Under the pieces are notes generated by a model. The model ran no database searches. It was not told where the DNA came from and saw only the letters and a list, made by a program, of their open reading frames with translations. The translations under genes were made by a program, and so were the position numbers. DNA of 64,000 bases from an uncultured bacterium. Its GTDB lineage: Bacteria; Spirochaetota; UBA4802; UB4802. The stretch is taken from positions 1 through 64,000 of the forward strand of contig CALEUQ010000001.1 of assembly GCA_937920495.1 (NCBI GenBank), read 5' to 3'. This document shows, one piece after another, positions 48,118 through 58,933 of the stretch (position 1 is the first letter of the stretch; each line of letters begins with the position of its first letter).

Positions 48118-48383
48118 GTACTGTTCATTCCTCCCCTGATAATAAGGTTTATTTATAACTTCACTACATTCATCGATGCCTAAAAAAGTAATGAGAATGT
48201 GATGAAGTGTGCAATAGTTTCTTGACGTTTATATGTACAATCTTATTCCATAGATAAATATAAAATATAATTTTAAATTAAAGCTTTGATTAATATTACA
48301 TAAAGATTAATTTAAGAATATTCTTTAATATTGCAATATAATTAATATTTTATTTTTCGTCAACTGACACAATTAAAAATTTT

Positions 48384-49952
48384 TTATTCCCACTCTATGG
48401 TTGATGGTGGTTTTGATGAAATGTCATATACCACTCTGTTAACGCCCTTTACTTCATTGATAATCCGTGTAGAAATTTGCCTCATTAGATCTTCAGGCAG
48501 ATATGCCCAGTCGGCTGTCATGGCATCTAACGAAGTCACAGCCCTTATGGCAATGACATTTTCATACGTTCGTTTATCGCCCATAACACCCACAGATTTA
48601 ATAGGCAAAAATACAGCAAATGCCTGCCACAATTTTGTATAATAGTCAGCTTTCTTTATCTCTTCAATAAGGATGTCATCAGCTTCACGTAAGATGAAAA
48701 GGCGCTCTTTTGTTACCTCACCAATGATACGGATGGCAAGCCCCGGACCGGGGAATGGGTGCCTTTGTATTAGCTCTTCAGGCATGCCAAGTTGCCTGCC
48801 TAATTCTCTAACCTCATCCTTGAATAGCTCTTTCAAAGGTTCAATGACCTTACCCTCTTTTATAAGTTCAAGCACTTCGGGGACCCTGTTGTGATGGCTT
48901 TTTATGGTATCAGAAGGCCCTTTGGTGGAAACTGATTCTATCACATCAGGGTACAATGTCCCCTGAGCAAGGAAATCAAATGTACCAATCTTTGCAGCTT
49001 CTGCTTTAAAGACGTTAATAAATTCTTTACCGATGATTTTTCGCTTTTGTTCTGGGTCTGTTATGCCTTTAAGTTTCTGCAAAAATAACTCTTCAGCATC
49101 TGCATAGATGAGATTAAGATTGAGATGTTTTTTAAAGCGTTCAATTACTTTTGTGTGTTCATCCTTGCGTAATAATCCATTGTTGACAAAGACACAGTAT
49201 AAGCGGTTTCCAATAGCTTTTTGTAACAATACAGCAGTAACAGAAGAGTCCACACCACCGGAAAGCCCTAACAGTACCGTTCCGTTGCCTACCACCGTAC
49301 GTATATCAGTGATGGCTGAATCAATAAATGATTGCATGGTCCATGTTGGCTCAAATTCACAAATTTCAAAAAGGAAGTTATGCAGAATCTCTTTGCCATG
49401 CTGAGTATGGTATACTTCGGGATGAAATTGTACGCCATAGATCTTTTTTTGTCTGTATTCTATTGCTGCAATTTTTGCATTGCGAGAGCTTGCAATAATA
49501 GTAAACTGCTGTGGTACGCTCTCAACCCTGTCGCCATGACTCATCCACACTGTCTGTGTGCCAGGCAGCCCTTGAAATAATGGCGAATCTGCAGTAATGG
49601 TTATATCTGCCCTGCCATATTCCTTGAAAGGTGATGGCGTAATCACACCGCCAAATGCATCAACAACCACATATAATCCATAGCATATCCCCAGTATCGG
49701 TATATTCAGTGAAAAAAGATCCTTGCTAATCTTTGGTGAATCTTCTTCATACAGGGATGATGGCCCGCCGGACAGTACCAGTGCTTTGGGATTTTCTTTT
49801 ATTATTTCTTCAATGGATATGGTATACGGAACTATCTCCGCATACACGTGAAGCTCTCGTATCTTACGGGCTATGAGTTGTGTATACTGTGATCCAAAAT
49901 CAAGAATGATTACCTTGTTCTGAGAAGAGATCCCAATGCCGTGCTCAATCAT
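48384..49952 (-). CDS. guaA: GMP synthase (glutamine-hydrolysing)
   Basis: GATase ILGICYGLY, GVQFHPEV; LGLSGGVDSSVTAVLLQKAIG; HPFPGPGLAIRIIGEVT; KPPSTIEWE end. Confidence 0.98.
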   Translation of the reverse strand: MIEHGIGISSQNKVIILDFGSQYTQLIARKIRELHVYAEIVPYTISIEEIIKENPKALVLSGGPSSLYEEDSPKISKDLFSLNIPILGICYGLYVVVDAFGGVITPSPFKEYGRADITITADSPLFQGLPGTQTVWMSHGDRVESVPQQFTIIASSRNAKIAAIEYRQKKIYGVQFHPEVYHTQHGKEILHNFLFEICEFEPTWTMQSFIDSAITDIRTVVGNGTVLLGLSGGVDSSVTAVLLQKAIGNRLYCVFVNNGLLRKDEHTKVIERFKKHLNLNLIYADAEELFLQKLKGITDPEQKRKIIGKEFINVFKAEAAKIGTFDFLAQGTLYPDVIESVSTKGPSDTIKSHHNRVPEVLELIKEGKVIEPLKELFKDEVRELGRQLGMPEELIQRHPFPGPGLAIRIIGEVTKERLFILREADDILIEEIKKADYYTKLWQAFAVFLPIKSVGVMGDKRTYENVIAIRAVTSLDAMTADWAYLPEDLMRQISTRIINEVKGVNRVVYDISSKPPSTIEWE

Positions 49953-50479
49953 TTATTTGCCTCTAATGCCTGTATGTATTGGTATATACCCTGTTTTGAA
50001 AGTGTTTCATTTTTTTCAATAATAGATTTTTGCATGGTGCGGCGATAGTTACGTAACTTTTCCTGATAGGCAGGATTAAAAGCTGCCAGTATTGACACTG
50101 CAAGCAGCGCTGCGTTGGTTGCACCAGCTTTACCGACTGCGACTGTGGCCACAGGGATACCTGATGGCATCTGCACGATAGATAAAAGCGAATCAAGACC
50201 GCCTGCTATTGGTGTTTCTACAGGGATGCCTATTACCGGCAGGATGGTATGCGATGCCACAACGCCGGGAAGATGCGCTGCACCGCCTGCAGCTGCAATG
50301 ATAACCTTGGCACCATCGTTTTCCATATTTTTTATCCATTCAGCTACTAAATGCGGAGTTCTGTGAGCTGAATATGCCTTGACATCGTATGATACACCAA
50401 AATCATCAAGAGTTGTAACACATCCTTTTAATTTTGGCAGATCTGAATCACTTCCTACAATAATTCCTACTTCTGGCAT
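49949..50479 (-). CDS. purE: 5-(carboxyamino)imidazole ribonucleotide mutase PurE
   Basis: VGIIVGSDSDLPKL, YSAHRTPHL, AAGGAAHLPGVVASHTILPVIGIPV. ATGA overlap with guaA. Confidence 0.97.
   Translation of the reverse strand: MPEVGIIVGSDSDLPKLKGCVTTLDDFGVSYDVKAYSAHRTPHLVAEWIKNMENDGAKVIIAAAGGAAHLPGVVASHTILPVIGIPVETPIAGGLDSLLSIVQMPSGIPVATVAVGKAGATNAALLAVSILAAFNPAYQEKLRNYRRTMQKSIIEKNETLSKQGIYQYIQALEANK
50041..50052 (+). repeat. GGCGATAGTTAC motif
   Basis: Exact 12-mer. Confidence 0.9.
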
Positions 50480-50591
50480 GGTTGCCTCCTTCAAGTAATT
50501 ATGCTCTTTTAAGAGCTCTGGCACACTATAATGCTTGACTTAAAATATAATGCGTGCAGTAATAAAATCAAATTTTAAATGTGAAAATACC

Positions 50592-51947
50592 ATGTCACTT
50601 TTAAGCATAACATTTTTTATTGTGGGTGCATCTATAGTTGGTGCGTTGCTTTTAGTTATACGAGCTCACCAGTATCCTGCAAAGGTGCGTAAAGCTCAGG
50701 AATATCTTGATAATGGAGACATTGCAAAGGCAAGTGAAATTGTCAAGCTTGTTCTTGAACGCAGGAAAGACTATGTGCCGGCTCGCTACCTTAGAGCGCA
50801 GATTTTAATTAAACAAAAGCAATATCTTTTAGCAATTTCTGAACTCAATGGTATCCTTGCCATTCCTGAATTTAATAAATTTGTGAATGAACTTGATATT
50901 CATTACATGCTTGCTGACCTGTACCATGAAACACAGCAATGGCAAAAAGAGGTTGAAGAGTTCAGGATAATTTTACAGTTTAATCCTGATGATATTAACG
51001 CTAATCACCGGCTTGGCATAGTGTTATACCGGCAACATGATTATATTGGTGCAAAGGATTATTTGCTTAAGGCAGTTACCCTGGATCCTGCGCTTGCTGA
51101 TATTTTTGCACCCTTAGGTATATGTCTTTTTAACTTAGCAGATTATGAGCTGGCGCAAAACTTTCTTATCAAGGCAATTGAAAGCAACCCTGCAAACTAT
51201 GAACCTCATTATTATCTGGGTATGATTTTTAAAATGAAAAAGGACTATGCGGCTGCACTGGATATGTTATCGAAGGCACGTAATGACAGGCGATACTTTG
51301 TGAAATGCCAGTATGCTATAGGGCAGATGTATTTTGACAATGAGGAATACAACAAAGCTATTGAAGAGCTGGAGAAGGGGCTTTCGTATATAAAGGATAG
51401 TACTGATGAAGGCCTGGCGTACCGGTATTTGCTGGCTGAATGTTATGAAATGGAAAATAAGATTCAGGAAGCAGTGCATCACTGGGAAAAAATTGCAAGC
51501 GTCAATCCAAATTACCGCAGTACGCAACTGAAATTAGATGACTACAAAGCGATACTGGAGAATAAAAATCTTAAATTTTTGTTTACTTCAGCTATGTCTG
51601 AATTACAGCCACTCATAACTGAAATAATTGCCCAGCTTAACTACAGCATTGTGTATAAAAAAGAGGTTTCGCCCAATGAATATATGTATAAATGCTTCAG
51701 TGTAAAAAGGATTAACGAACCGCCCGTGTTGATCAACTTCATACGTACAACACGTGATATAACTGAAGGGCAGATCAATGCATTCTATCAGAGAATGCTT
51801 GAGGAAAAATGCAGAACTGGTATTTATATTACAACATCAAAATTTAGCATTAATGCAAAATCACAGGCAGCAAATAAGATGATTGAAATTATGGATGGCA
51901 GATTTTTACAGAAAACCATGGAAAAGATTAAAGGCAAAAAGGTCTAA
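50592..51947 (+). CDS. TPR-repeat protein with an N-terminal TM
   Basis: Multiple TPR-like units (NHRLGIVLYRQHDYIGAKDYLLKAVTLDPALADIF). Confidence 0.85.
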   Translation: MSLLSITFFIVGASIVGALLLVIRAHQYPAKVRKAQEYLDNGDIAKASEIVKLVLERRKDYVPARYLRAQILIKQKQYLLAISELNGILAIPEFNKFVNELDIHYMLADLYHETQQWQKEVEEFRIILQFNPDDINANHRLGIVLYRQHDYIGAKDYLLKAVTLDPALADIFAPLGICLFNLADYELAQNFLIKAIESNPANYEPHYYLGMIFKMKKDYAAALDMLSKARNDRRYFVKCQYAIGQMYFDNEEYNKAIEELEKGLSYIKDSTDEGLAYRYLLAECYEMENKIQEAVHHWEKIASVNPNYRSTQLKLDDYKAILENKNLKFLFTSAMSELQPLITEIIAQLNYSIVYKKEVSPNEYMYKCFSVKRINEPPVLINFIRTTRDITEGQINAFYQRMLEEKCRTGIYITTSKFSINAKSQAANKMIEIMDGRFLQKTMEKIKGKKV

Positions 51948-51950
51948 AAA

Positions 51951-52952
51951 ATGAAGAGATTAGTTTTTTTGCTTTTGTGTGTGCTGCTTGCAATTATTTC
52001 ATGTTCCAGGGAAAAGGAGATTAGTGAAGGAATACGGCTTTACAATGAAGGGCTTACACAAAGTGCACTGGTAAAGTTAAGAGAAGGGTTGATTAGCTAT
52101 TCCGCTATTGGGACTATCAGTGCCCAGAATATTTATTTTGCTCCGCAGGCAATTTTTTCTTTTGAAAATATTGTATCGGTAATGTATCCAGAAAAGCATT
52201 CATATAATTTCCCCCGGGAGGTTGTCAGCGTATGGTATAATCCAGAAGAAGATGTGTGTGCAGTTACTGATGGCGTTGTAGTATATCTTTCAATTAAAGA
52301 TAAAGAATCCATTATAAACAATCCATCCCGGGAACCTATAAAAGCGGTTGCCCATGCTACACATACGTATTTTATTAGTGGCAAAGAATTATTTGTGTGT
52401 GATGGGAAAAATAAAGAGATAAGAAATTTTTCTAAAACGCAATTTTCCCCGCCTGAAGCATTTAAGTACTATAATGCGTATATTGATATTGTGGATAATA
52501 TGCTCATTGTTATTGTAGGTATAGCGGGATCATATAATCTGTGGGTATTAAATACTGGTGGTGAAGTACTTCTTTCATCAGTGAGAGTGTCTTCATGGAA
52601 GCATTTTTTGCGTAATGGTATGCTCTTTGTAGTTAAAGGAAGTGCTGGAAACTGGGACTTCAAAAGTATTAATATTAAAACAAAACAGGAAAAAATAATC
52701 AAAAACTTTACCAGCGTAACAGATATTCATATGACCGAACATGGTGTTGTGATACATACCGGCCAGCAAATATATATATATGTATTCAATGATGAAATGT
52801 ATACATTGCCATTTGTATATTCCATAAAAGGTGAAACGCGTGATAGCTTAGTTATTGATAATGGTGTATTTACTATTATCAGCAGCCAGAAATTTTTTAC
52901 AAAGGTACAACAGGTAGTCAACGACACAGGATGCTGTAGTGTAAAAGAATGA
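51951..52952 (+). CDS. Hypothetical lipoprotein
   Basis: Lipobox AIISCSR; no family recognised. Confidence 0.6.
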   Translation: MKRLVFLLLCVLLAIISCSREKEISEGIRLYNEGLTQSALVKLREGLISYSAIGTISAQNIYFAPQAIFSFENIVSVMYPEKHSYNFPREVVSVWYNPEEDVCAVTDGVVVYLSIKDKESIINNPSREPIKAVAHATHTYFISGKELFVCDGKNKEIRNFSKTQFSPPEAFKYYNAYIDIVDNMLIVIVGIAGSYNLWVLNTGGEVLLSSVRVSSWKHFLRNGMLFVVKGSAGNWDFKSINIKTKQEKIIKNFTSVTDIHMTEHGVVIHTGQQIYIYVFNDEMYTLPFVYSIKGETRDSLVIDNGVFTIISSQKFFTKVQQVVNDTGCCSVKE

Positions 52953-52953
52953 A

Positions 52954-53700
52954 TCACGGATGAATAATAATGAGTGCATCGTCATGCACATTTTCAAACC
53001 AGTATGTTTCGTTTTTATGAAGGTGTTGTTCAAGAATGGTAATGATTGTACCAACATAACTTTTGTCTAAACCCATAGCATGGCAATGAAATAATGCTTC
53101 CTGAAATATATCAGTAATCCTGACGATATGTGATTGGTGTATGAAATAGCGTTCATAAGGTATTGATAGTTCATTAAGGTACTCAATGATTTGTTGTACA
53201 TAATATTTTGGACGTTCCTTCTTAAAATAGCTTCTGACAACATCACTTAAGGTATGAGTCTTTTCAGTGCGTACTGCTATCATCACTAATGGGGCAATCG
53301 TGTTCATTGTGGCGATAGCTTTTTTCAGTGGCTTTATACTATAAAGTGAATGCATTGCTATACAGGCATCAGATTTCAATCCTTTGATTTTTTCAAGAGG
53401 CACAGGATAGATAGTCAGGTGTAAAGAAAGATTTTTTATTTTATCTGATAAAATGCTCTGCATACCATACGCTGGTTCAACGGCATATACGGTAAATCCA
53501 GCCATGGCCAGTGGGATACTGAAGGCACCGGTACCAGCTCCGATGTCCGCAACTGAAGTCACATCGTACCGTTTGAGATGTTCTATAACATGATCTAAAA
53601 GCAGGCCGGGATAGCCAAATTGCGCATTGCGGTTTTCATACATTACAGCAAAGCTGTAATCATCAAAAGGAGATTTTTTTTCTTGATTACTATCGCTCAT
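52954..53700 (-). CDS. Class I SAM-dependent methyltransferase
   Basis: VTSVADIGAGTGAFSIPLAMAGFTVYAVEPA. Confidence 0.85.
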   Translation of the reverse strand: MSDSNQEKKSPFDDYSFAVMYENRNAQFGYPGLLLDHVIEHLKRYDVTSVADIGAGTGAFSIPLAMAGFTVYAVEPAYGMQSILSDKIKNLSLHLTIYPVPLEKIKGLKSDACIAMHSLYSIKPLKKAIATMNTIAPLVMIAVRTEKTHTLSDVVRSYFKKERPKYYVQQIIEYLNELSIPYERYFIHQSHIVRITDIFQEALFHCHAMGLDKSYVGTIITILEQHLHKNETYWFENVHDDALIIIHP

Positions 53701-53751
53701 AGTAGTATTCTTTAATCACGCTCAAATTTGACTCATTACAAGGAAACTGTT

Positions 53752-54198
53752 ATGTTTAAAAAAATTCTTTATCCCACAGATTTTTCAGAATGTGCTCAGG
53801 CTGCCATTCCATATATAAAAACCATGAAAAAAGCAGGGACAAAAGAGCTTGTTATTCTACACGTTATTGATATTCGCCAGAGCACAATAATAGATACAAC
53901 GGCATTTGGCGAAACATTTATATACCCGTATGATATATCAGACATCCTGAAAAAAGAAGCTGAAAGCCAGATGAAAACATTAATCAAGCAATTTTCACGT
54001 ATATTTCACGTTACTCCATTAATTGTTGAAGGTATCCCTTTCAAAGAAATTATCCATGCAGCCAAGCTACATAAGGTTTCTTGTATTGTAATGAGCTCTC
54101 ATGGAAAAAGCAATATTGAAGAAATGTTATTGGGTTCGGTAACGGAAAAAGTGGTAAGAAAATCACCTGTGCCGTGCCTTGTCATTAAGAGAGCTTAA
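53752..54198 (+). CDS. Universal stress protein (UspA family)
   Basis: FKKILYPTDFSECAQAAIPYIK, IVMSSHGKSNIEEMLLGSVTEKVVRKSPVPCLVIK. Confidence 0.95.
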   Translation: MFKKILYPTDFSECAQAAIPYIKTMKKAGTKELVILHVIDIRQSTIIDTTAFGETFIYPYDISDILKKEAESQMKTLIKQFSRIFHVTPLIVEGIPFKEIIHAAKLHKVSCIVMSSHGKSNIEEMLLGSVTEKVVRKSPVPCLVIKRA

Positions 54199-54479
54199 AG
54201 ATTTTCTTCCTGATAATCGTAAAAATCGTCAGGTATATCTTCCAGATCTTCTTCCGGTTCACTATCATTGTGATCCAGGTTATCATCATTTGAACTGTTA
54301 TCCTGCGGATCCTGGTTCTGGCCATTTTCTGGTGGTGGTTCTTTCTTTGTTGTGCTGTCGTCAGCTATACGATGTAGTGATATAGTGCTTTTACATGGTA
54401 CCTGGCATAAAAATTTTGCATACAGTGGCTTTGCGATAATGATTACGATTAATAAGATTATGAGATAGTTACTTTTCAT
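54195..54479 (-). CDS. Small secreted acidic hypothetical protein
   Basis: Signal peptide then an Asp/Glu/Asn-rich tail; 4-bp convergent overlap with the usp gene. Confidence 0.5.
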   Translation of the reverse strand: MKSNYLIILLIVIIIAKPLYAKFLCQVPCKSTISLHRIADDSTTKKEPPPENGQNQDPQDNSSNDDNLDHNDSEPEEDLEDIPDDFYDYQEENL

Positions 54480-54652
54480 ATAGTACCTTTCTGTGGTAAA
54501 AGATCAAACGTACTTTTATTACATACATTTTACAAACATTCCTTAAAAATGTTGTGTAAATAATGCAATATATCGCTTTATACACTGGCGATATACATTC
54601 CATACTTTGTTTTATATTACAGGCATACACGTACTACAAATGCAAGAAATTT

Positions 54653-56071
54653 TTAACTATCGGTATCTTTTACTGTAACGGGTAGTTCGGCTGGTGTTGA
54701 CCTGGTTATCAGTAGAACAGTGTAATAACTTAACACAGCAACCAGAACTGACAGCAAAAAGCTATATTCAAAGTGAATAAAGAATTTACCAACAAAATAG
54801 GTGGCTGCTCCTGTTATCAATGTTACTATTGCAGCGGATACACTGGTATTTTTTGAATACATACCGATGATATAGATGACAAAAACACCCGCACTTCCAA
54901 ATGCTGACGCTTCTTTTACAAGGGAATATATGCCCTGCGCATGAAGGGCTAACATATACGCAGTTATGCCAAGTAGTAAAACGCCTATTCTGTCAGCTAC
55001 TAGCTTTGACCTATCACTCAATTTTGGATAGAAGTTGAAAATAAGGTTGTGGGTGAGAAGCGCTGATGAAGCAAGTAACGCACTATCAACAGTGGAAAGG
55101 ATAGCTGATACTAATGCCCCTGCAAAAATGATATACAGATATTTATGAAAATGGAATTGGGCCATTCGTGGCAAGATTTGTTCTGGATCCTGTAACCCTG
55201 GCATGACATGATAGCCAATAAGACCTATACATAGTGGTATCAAGCCAATTGAAATATACATAAGTGAAGCTAAAAGTGAACCCCTGCGGGCAACCGTTGC
55301 TGAACGTGCAGCCAGCATCCGCGAGATAACTTCCTGTGCAACAAGTGAGCCGCAGATTGGCACAGCCCATGACTCTGCCATTGTCAGTAATCGCTGCCAG
55401 GGGTTTGTTAGTGAGTGAGGGACAAATGTTAACCGGTTGGTATCAATCATTTCTACTGCACGCGCCAAACCGCCTATATCACCAAGGACAGAAAAAAAGA
55501 TAACACACAGCCCAATAATTAAAATGGTACCCTGGACAATATCGGTTATGGCATCTGCAAGTAATCCCCCTAATCCGGTATACAAAATGACTACTATTGC
55601 AGATATGGTAATGGATATGGTCAATTCCATCTGGGATGATGCCGATAACACCTGACCAAAAGCCCGTATCTGAGCTGCAGCCCAGAGTAGTGAAGTGGGT
55701 ATAAGGATAATAGCGGTGAGTTTTTCTACAGTGCTGTCATATCTGTTCTTAAAGAAATCGGAGATAGTTGTAAGTTGCATATTCCACAGGCGTGTTGCAA
55801 AAAAGAGGCCCAATACAAAAAGAACTATCGCATAGCCAAACGGATCAGCTGTAACCCCAACAAGCCCGTCTGCATACGCTGCACCGGAAGTTCCAATGCA
55901 GGATTCGGCCCCAAACCATGTTGCAAATATTGAGAAAGTAACAAGAAGGTAGCCCAATTTCCTTCCCGCAAGGATAAAATCATCATCGGAATGAATCTTA
56001 CGGGAAACTATGATCCCCAAGATAAGCTGGAAGATAATATATACTAAAATCCCAATGAGATATCCCGACAC
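54653..56071 (-). CDS. Sodium:solute symporter family transporter
   Basis: DDFILAGRKLGYLLVTFSIFATWFGAESCIGTSGAAYADGL; SSS fold. Confidence 0.93.
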   Translation of the reverse strand: MSGYLIGILVYIIFQLILGIIVSRKIHSDDDFILAGRKLGYLLVTFSIFATWFGAESCIGTSGAAYADGLVGVTADPFGYAIVLFVLGLFFATRLWNMQLTTISDFFKNRYDSTVEKLTAIILIPTSLLWAAAQIRAFGQVLSASSQMELTISITISAIVVILYTGLGGLLADAITDIVQGTILIIGLCVIFFSVLGDIGGLARAVEMIDTNRLTFVPHSLTNPWQRLLTMAESWAVPICGSLVAQEVISRMLAARSATVARRGSLLASLMYISIGLIPLCIGLIGYHVMPGLQDPEQILPRMAQFHFHKYLYIIFAGALVSAILSTVDSALLASSALLTHNLIFNFYPKLSDRSKLVADRIGVLLLGITAYMLALHAQGIYSLVKEASAFGSAGVFVIYIIGMYSKNTSVSAAIVTLITGAATYFVGKFFIHFEYSFLLSVLVAVLSYYTVLLITRSTPAELPVTVKDTDS

Positions 56072-56185
56072 CTTCTTTCACCTGTCCACAGGTAATATAA
56101 AATTACTATTGACAGTGAATAGTATATATATTTTTTCAAGAAATATACTAAAAAAAGTAAAGTTAACATACTATTTTTTTATACT

Positions 56186-56773
56186 ATGGAAATTATTGAG
56201 AATATTGTTAACACATTTTTTTCTGATTACGGCACGCTATTTTTAATATTTATTGCCCGTATTTTTGATGTATCCATAGGCACCATGCGAATTATTTTAA
56301 TGGCGCGAGGGTACAGGTCAATAGCTCCAGTGCTTGGATTTTTTGAAGTCTTAATCTGGCTTGTGGCCATAAATTCGGCTTTGAAGCATTTTGATGGAGC
56401 ACTCAGCTATATAGTGTATGCTGCAGGATTTGCCACAGGCAATTATGTTGGAATGCTTCTTGAGGAAAAGATTGCAATTGGCTATCAATCAATACGAATT
56501 ATCACCAGCAAGGTTGTTTCGGCATTGCCGCTGGTGCTACGGCAGGAGGGGTTCGGTGTTACGTTGATTGATGGGGCAGGTATGAGAGGCCCAATTACTA
56601 TGCTGTTTACAGTTGTGCCAAAAAGAGATGTAAAAAAGGTTGTAGAGATTGTTCGGACATTAGAACCAAACGCATTCATTACTATCGAGGATGTGAAACA
56701 ACAGCTAAGCGGTGTAACGGTACATAATGGTTTTGCTCAAAAATTTGCTTCATTTGTTACAAAAAAGAAGTAA
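56186..56773 (+). CDS. DUF2179/DUF5698 (UPF0316) membrane protein
   Basis: FIARIFDVSIGTMRIILMARGYRSIAPVLGFFEVLIWLVAI. Confidence 0.9.
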   Translation: MEIIENIVNTFFSDYGTLFLIFIARIFDVSIGTMRIILMARGYRSIAPVLGFFEVLIWLVAINSALKHFDGALSYIVYAAGFATGNYVGMLLEEKIAIGYQSIRIITSKVVSALPLVLRQEGFGVTLIDGAGMRGPITMLFTVVPKRDVKKVVEIVRTLEPNAFITIEDVKQQLSGVTVHNGFAQKFASFVTKKK

Positions 56774-56788
56774 CGATTAGAAAAATTA

Positions 56789-56909
56789 CACTAGTAATTC
56801 CCCAAAAATATTTTGTTAATAAAACGGTGTACATCCCGGCCGCTGATGGCGGCGGGGATGTACACTATGTTTAGTTTGTTCACAAATTTTATTTAAGGAA
56901 TAAGTAGTG
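56789..56909 (+). repeat. Intergenic hairpin repeat, copy B
   Basis: Hairpin gtgtacatcccggccgctgatggcggcggggatgtacac (56827-56865) with flanks ...attttgttaataaaa / tatgtttagtttgttcacaaattttatttaaggaataag. Confidence 0.9.
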
Positions 56910-56915
56910 GAAAAA

Positions 56916-58730
56916 TTATATAATTTTTATAACAGTTACCCTTCTTTTTACATCTAAATTTCCCTGCTGGATAAGATCTGTCCCTAAAAAAATGAGATTA
57001 TCAACACCTTCATGCGGTGTGCCGGCTTTAGCATGTATGGATCTAAGGCCCCCTAACCACCATCGTTCATCAGCAATATACAGGATATCACCCGGCTTTG
57101 CCTGCAGGTATTCCATCATTTTAGTGCTTAAAGAAACACCTTCACTGGTTTGGGCAATATAGCAATGGACAATTTTGCCCTCATCAAAATCATCCGGTTC
57201 ACCGCCTTTAAATAGCACTTTTCCTTCATGTATGGTATCTACAACCAGGCCGGGAATGTCCTGTAATGCTTTTGGTTTTGTCAATAGTGTTGTTCCAATA
57301 CTAATAGCCGTGCATACTAACAATCCATACAATGCTCGTAAATATTGTAGTCCCTGGGGTGCAACTCCATGTGATAAAAATGTTAGCACAACCGGCCATT
57401 CTATAGAAATAAGCATTGCAATGCTACCTAATGTGAGTGTAAATATAGCAGCTTTTGTAGTGTAACGTTTCCATAAAATGCCAAATAAGATTGTAACTAT
57501 CATTGGCGGTGTTACTGCAGCAATAAATGTACCATGTGCCAGATAAATGGATTTAAACTGCATGAATAATGGTACCAATGCTACACCGATGACTGCAGCA
57601 ACAAGAGAGATAGTACGGGCCCATTTGAGGTAAAATGTATCTTCTTTATTGGGTGCAAATTTTTTTACAATATCATTCACACCTATAGCGACAACTCCAT
57701 TAATTAATGTATCAATTGTAGACATGAGTGCAGCAATTAATGCAGCCATAATAAATCCAAAGATACCGGGTTTGGTAATTGTAAACGCTACATCAACAAA
57801 AATATGATTGGGATCATTATTAGCAGATAATAATCCTAATTGTTGCATTGAGCGGCCTATCCATCCGGCGTTTGCCACAGCAAATGCAGCAAGTGGCATA
57901 AGTACAAGACATACTAAAAACATTGCCTTACGCCCATCGCGCGGGGAACGAACACTTAAAAAGCGCATGAGTATACCCTGATTCATAAAGTAAAATGCCA
58001 TTGAGCTGCCAAACGCATCCTGCCAGAAGATGCCTACAAAATTAAAGTCAGGTGGTTTATTAAATGGTGAAAAAGGCAGCTTGAATTCATACGGCAATGA
58101 TTTCCAGAAGGACGTAAAGCTGCCTATTTTGTCCAGTCCAAGAAAGAATACCAGAAAGCCAGCTGATAGTAACAGCAATGCCTGTGCCAGGTCGGTCATG
58201 ATAACGGATGTCTGTCCACCCGCATGCATGTACACTGCGCACACAAATGATATCAGTATAGCTGTTACCATAACATCCCATCCAAACATGGCATTAAATG
58301 CAACTCCTATGGTATATAGGTTTATTCCTATATACCCCAGTAAATAAATTAAAAGAATATATACGCTTATAGTGCGTGTTGTGCTGTTAAAACGCTTTTC
58401 AAAGTATTCCGGGATGGATGTTATGCGTGCATAATATATGATTGGCAACCATATAAATACAAAAAGAGGGAGTATGAACCAGTCATTAAGATACGTCATG
58501 GTGGAAGAAAATCCATACTGATATGCAACAGCTGAATATTTAATAAAGCTATATGAACCTACTGTTGTGGCAACACAGCTAAAACCAATAAGCCACCAGC
58601 TAAAACGCTGACCACCAAAGAAGAAGTCCTTTGTGCTTTTTACATATTTGCCAAAAAAAGTCCCAAAACCTAATATGAACAAAAAATAGAATACAATAAT
58701 GGCAAAATCAAGTATTGTCCCTTTAATCAT
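56916..58730 (-). CDS. Sodium:solute symporter family transporter
   Basis: KDFFFGGQRFSWWLIGFSCVATTVGSYSFIKYSAVAYQYG; SSS fold plus C-terminal soluble tail. Confidence 0.93.
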   Translation of the reverse strand: MIKGTILDFAIIVFYFLFILGFGTFFGKYVKSTKDFFFGGQRFSWWLIGFSCVATTVGSYSFIKYSAVAYQYGFSSTMTYLNDWFILPLFVFIWLPIIYYARITSIPEYFEKRFNSTTRTISVYILLIYLLGYIGINLYTIGVAFNAMFGWDVMVTAILISFVCAVYMHAGGQTSVIMTDLAQALLLLSAGFLVFFLGLDKIGSFTSFWKSLPYEFKLPFSPFNKPPDFNFVGIFWQDAFGSSMAFYFMNQGILMRFLSVRSPRDGRKAMFLVCLVLMPLAAFAVANAGWIGRSMQQLGLLSANNDPNHIFVDVAFTITKPGIFGFIMAALIAALMSTIDTLINGVVAIGVNDIVKKFAPNKEDTFYLKWARTISLVAAVIGVALVPLFMQFKSIYLAHGTFIAAVTPPMIVTILFGILWKRYTTKAAIFTLTLGSIAMLISIEWPVVLTFLSHGVAPQGLQYLRALYGLLVCTAISIGTTLLTKPKALQDIPGLVVDTIHEGKVLFKGGEPDDFDEGKIVHCYIAQTSEGVSLSTKMMEYLQAKPGDILYIADERWWLGGLRSIHAKAGTPHEGVDNLIFLGTDLIQQGNLDVKRRVTVIKII

Positions 58731-58732
58731 GA

Positions 58733-58933
58733 TTACACTCCCGCTATGATAATCATTGATGCATGTAAAATAATAAAAAACAAATACCCGGCAAAAATTT
58801 CAAAAAGTATCCGGCGTTCGGTGGGATGAGAGAGTGATATAACATTTTTCTTTAACGCTATAATTGTGGTAAACATAAAGAATATGGTGAAAATACTGTA
58901 CTGATATATGAAGGGCAGCCAGGGTGAATTCAT
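58733..58933 (-). CDS. Small membrane protein adjacent to the symporter
   Basis: 66 aa, two TM segments; stop 3 bp from the symporter start. Confidence 0.6.
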   Translation of the reverse strand: MNSPWLPFIYQYSIFTIFFMFTTIIALKKNVISLSHPTERRILFEIFAGYLFFIILHASMIIIAGV

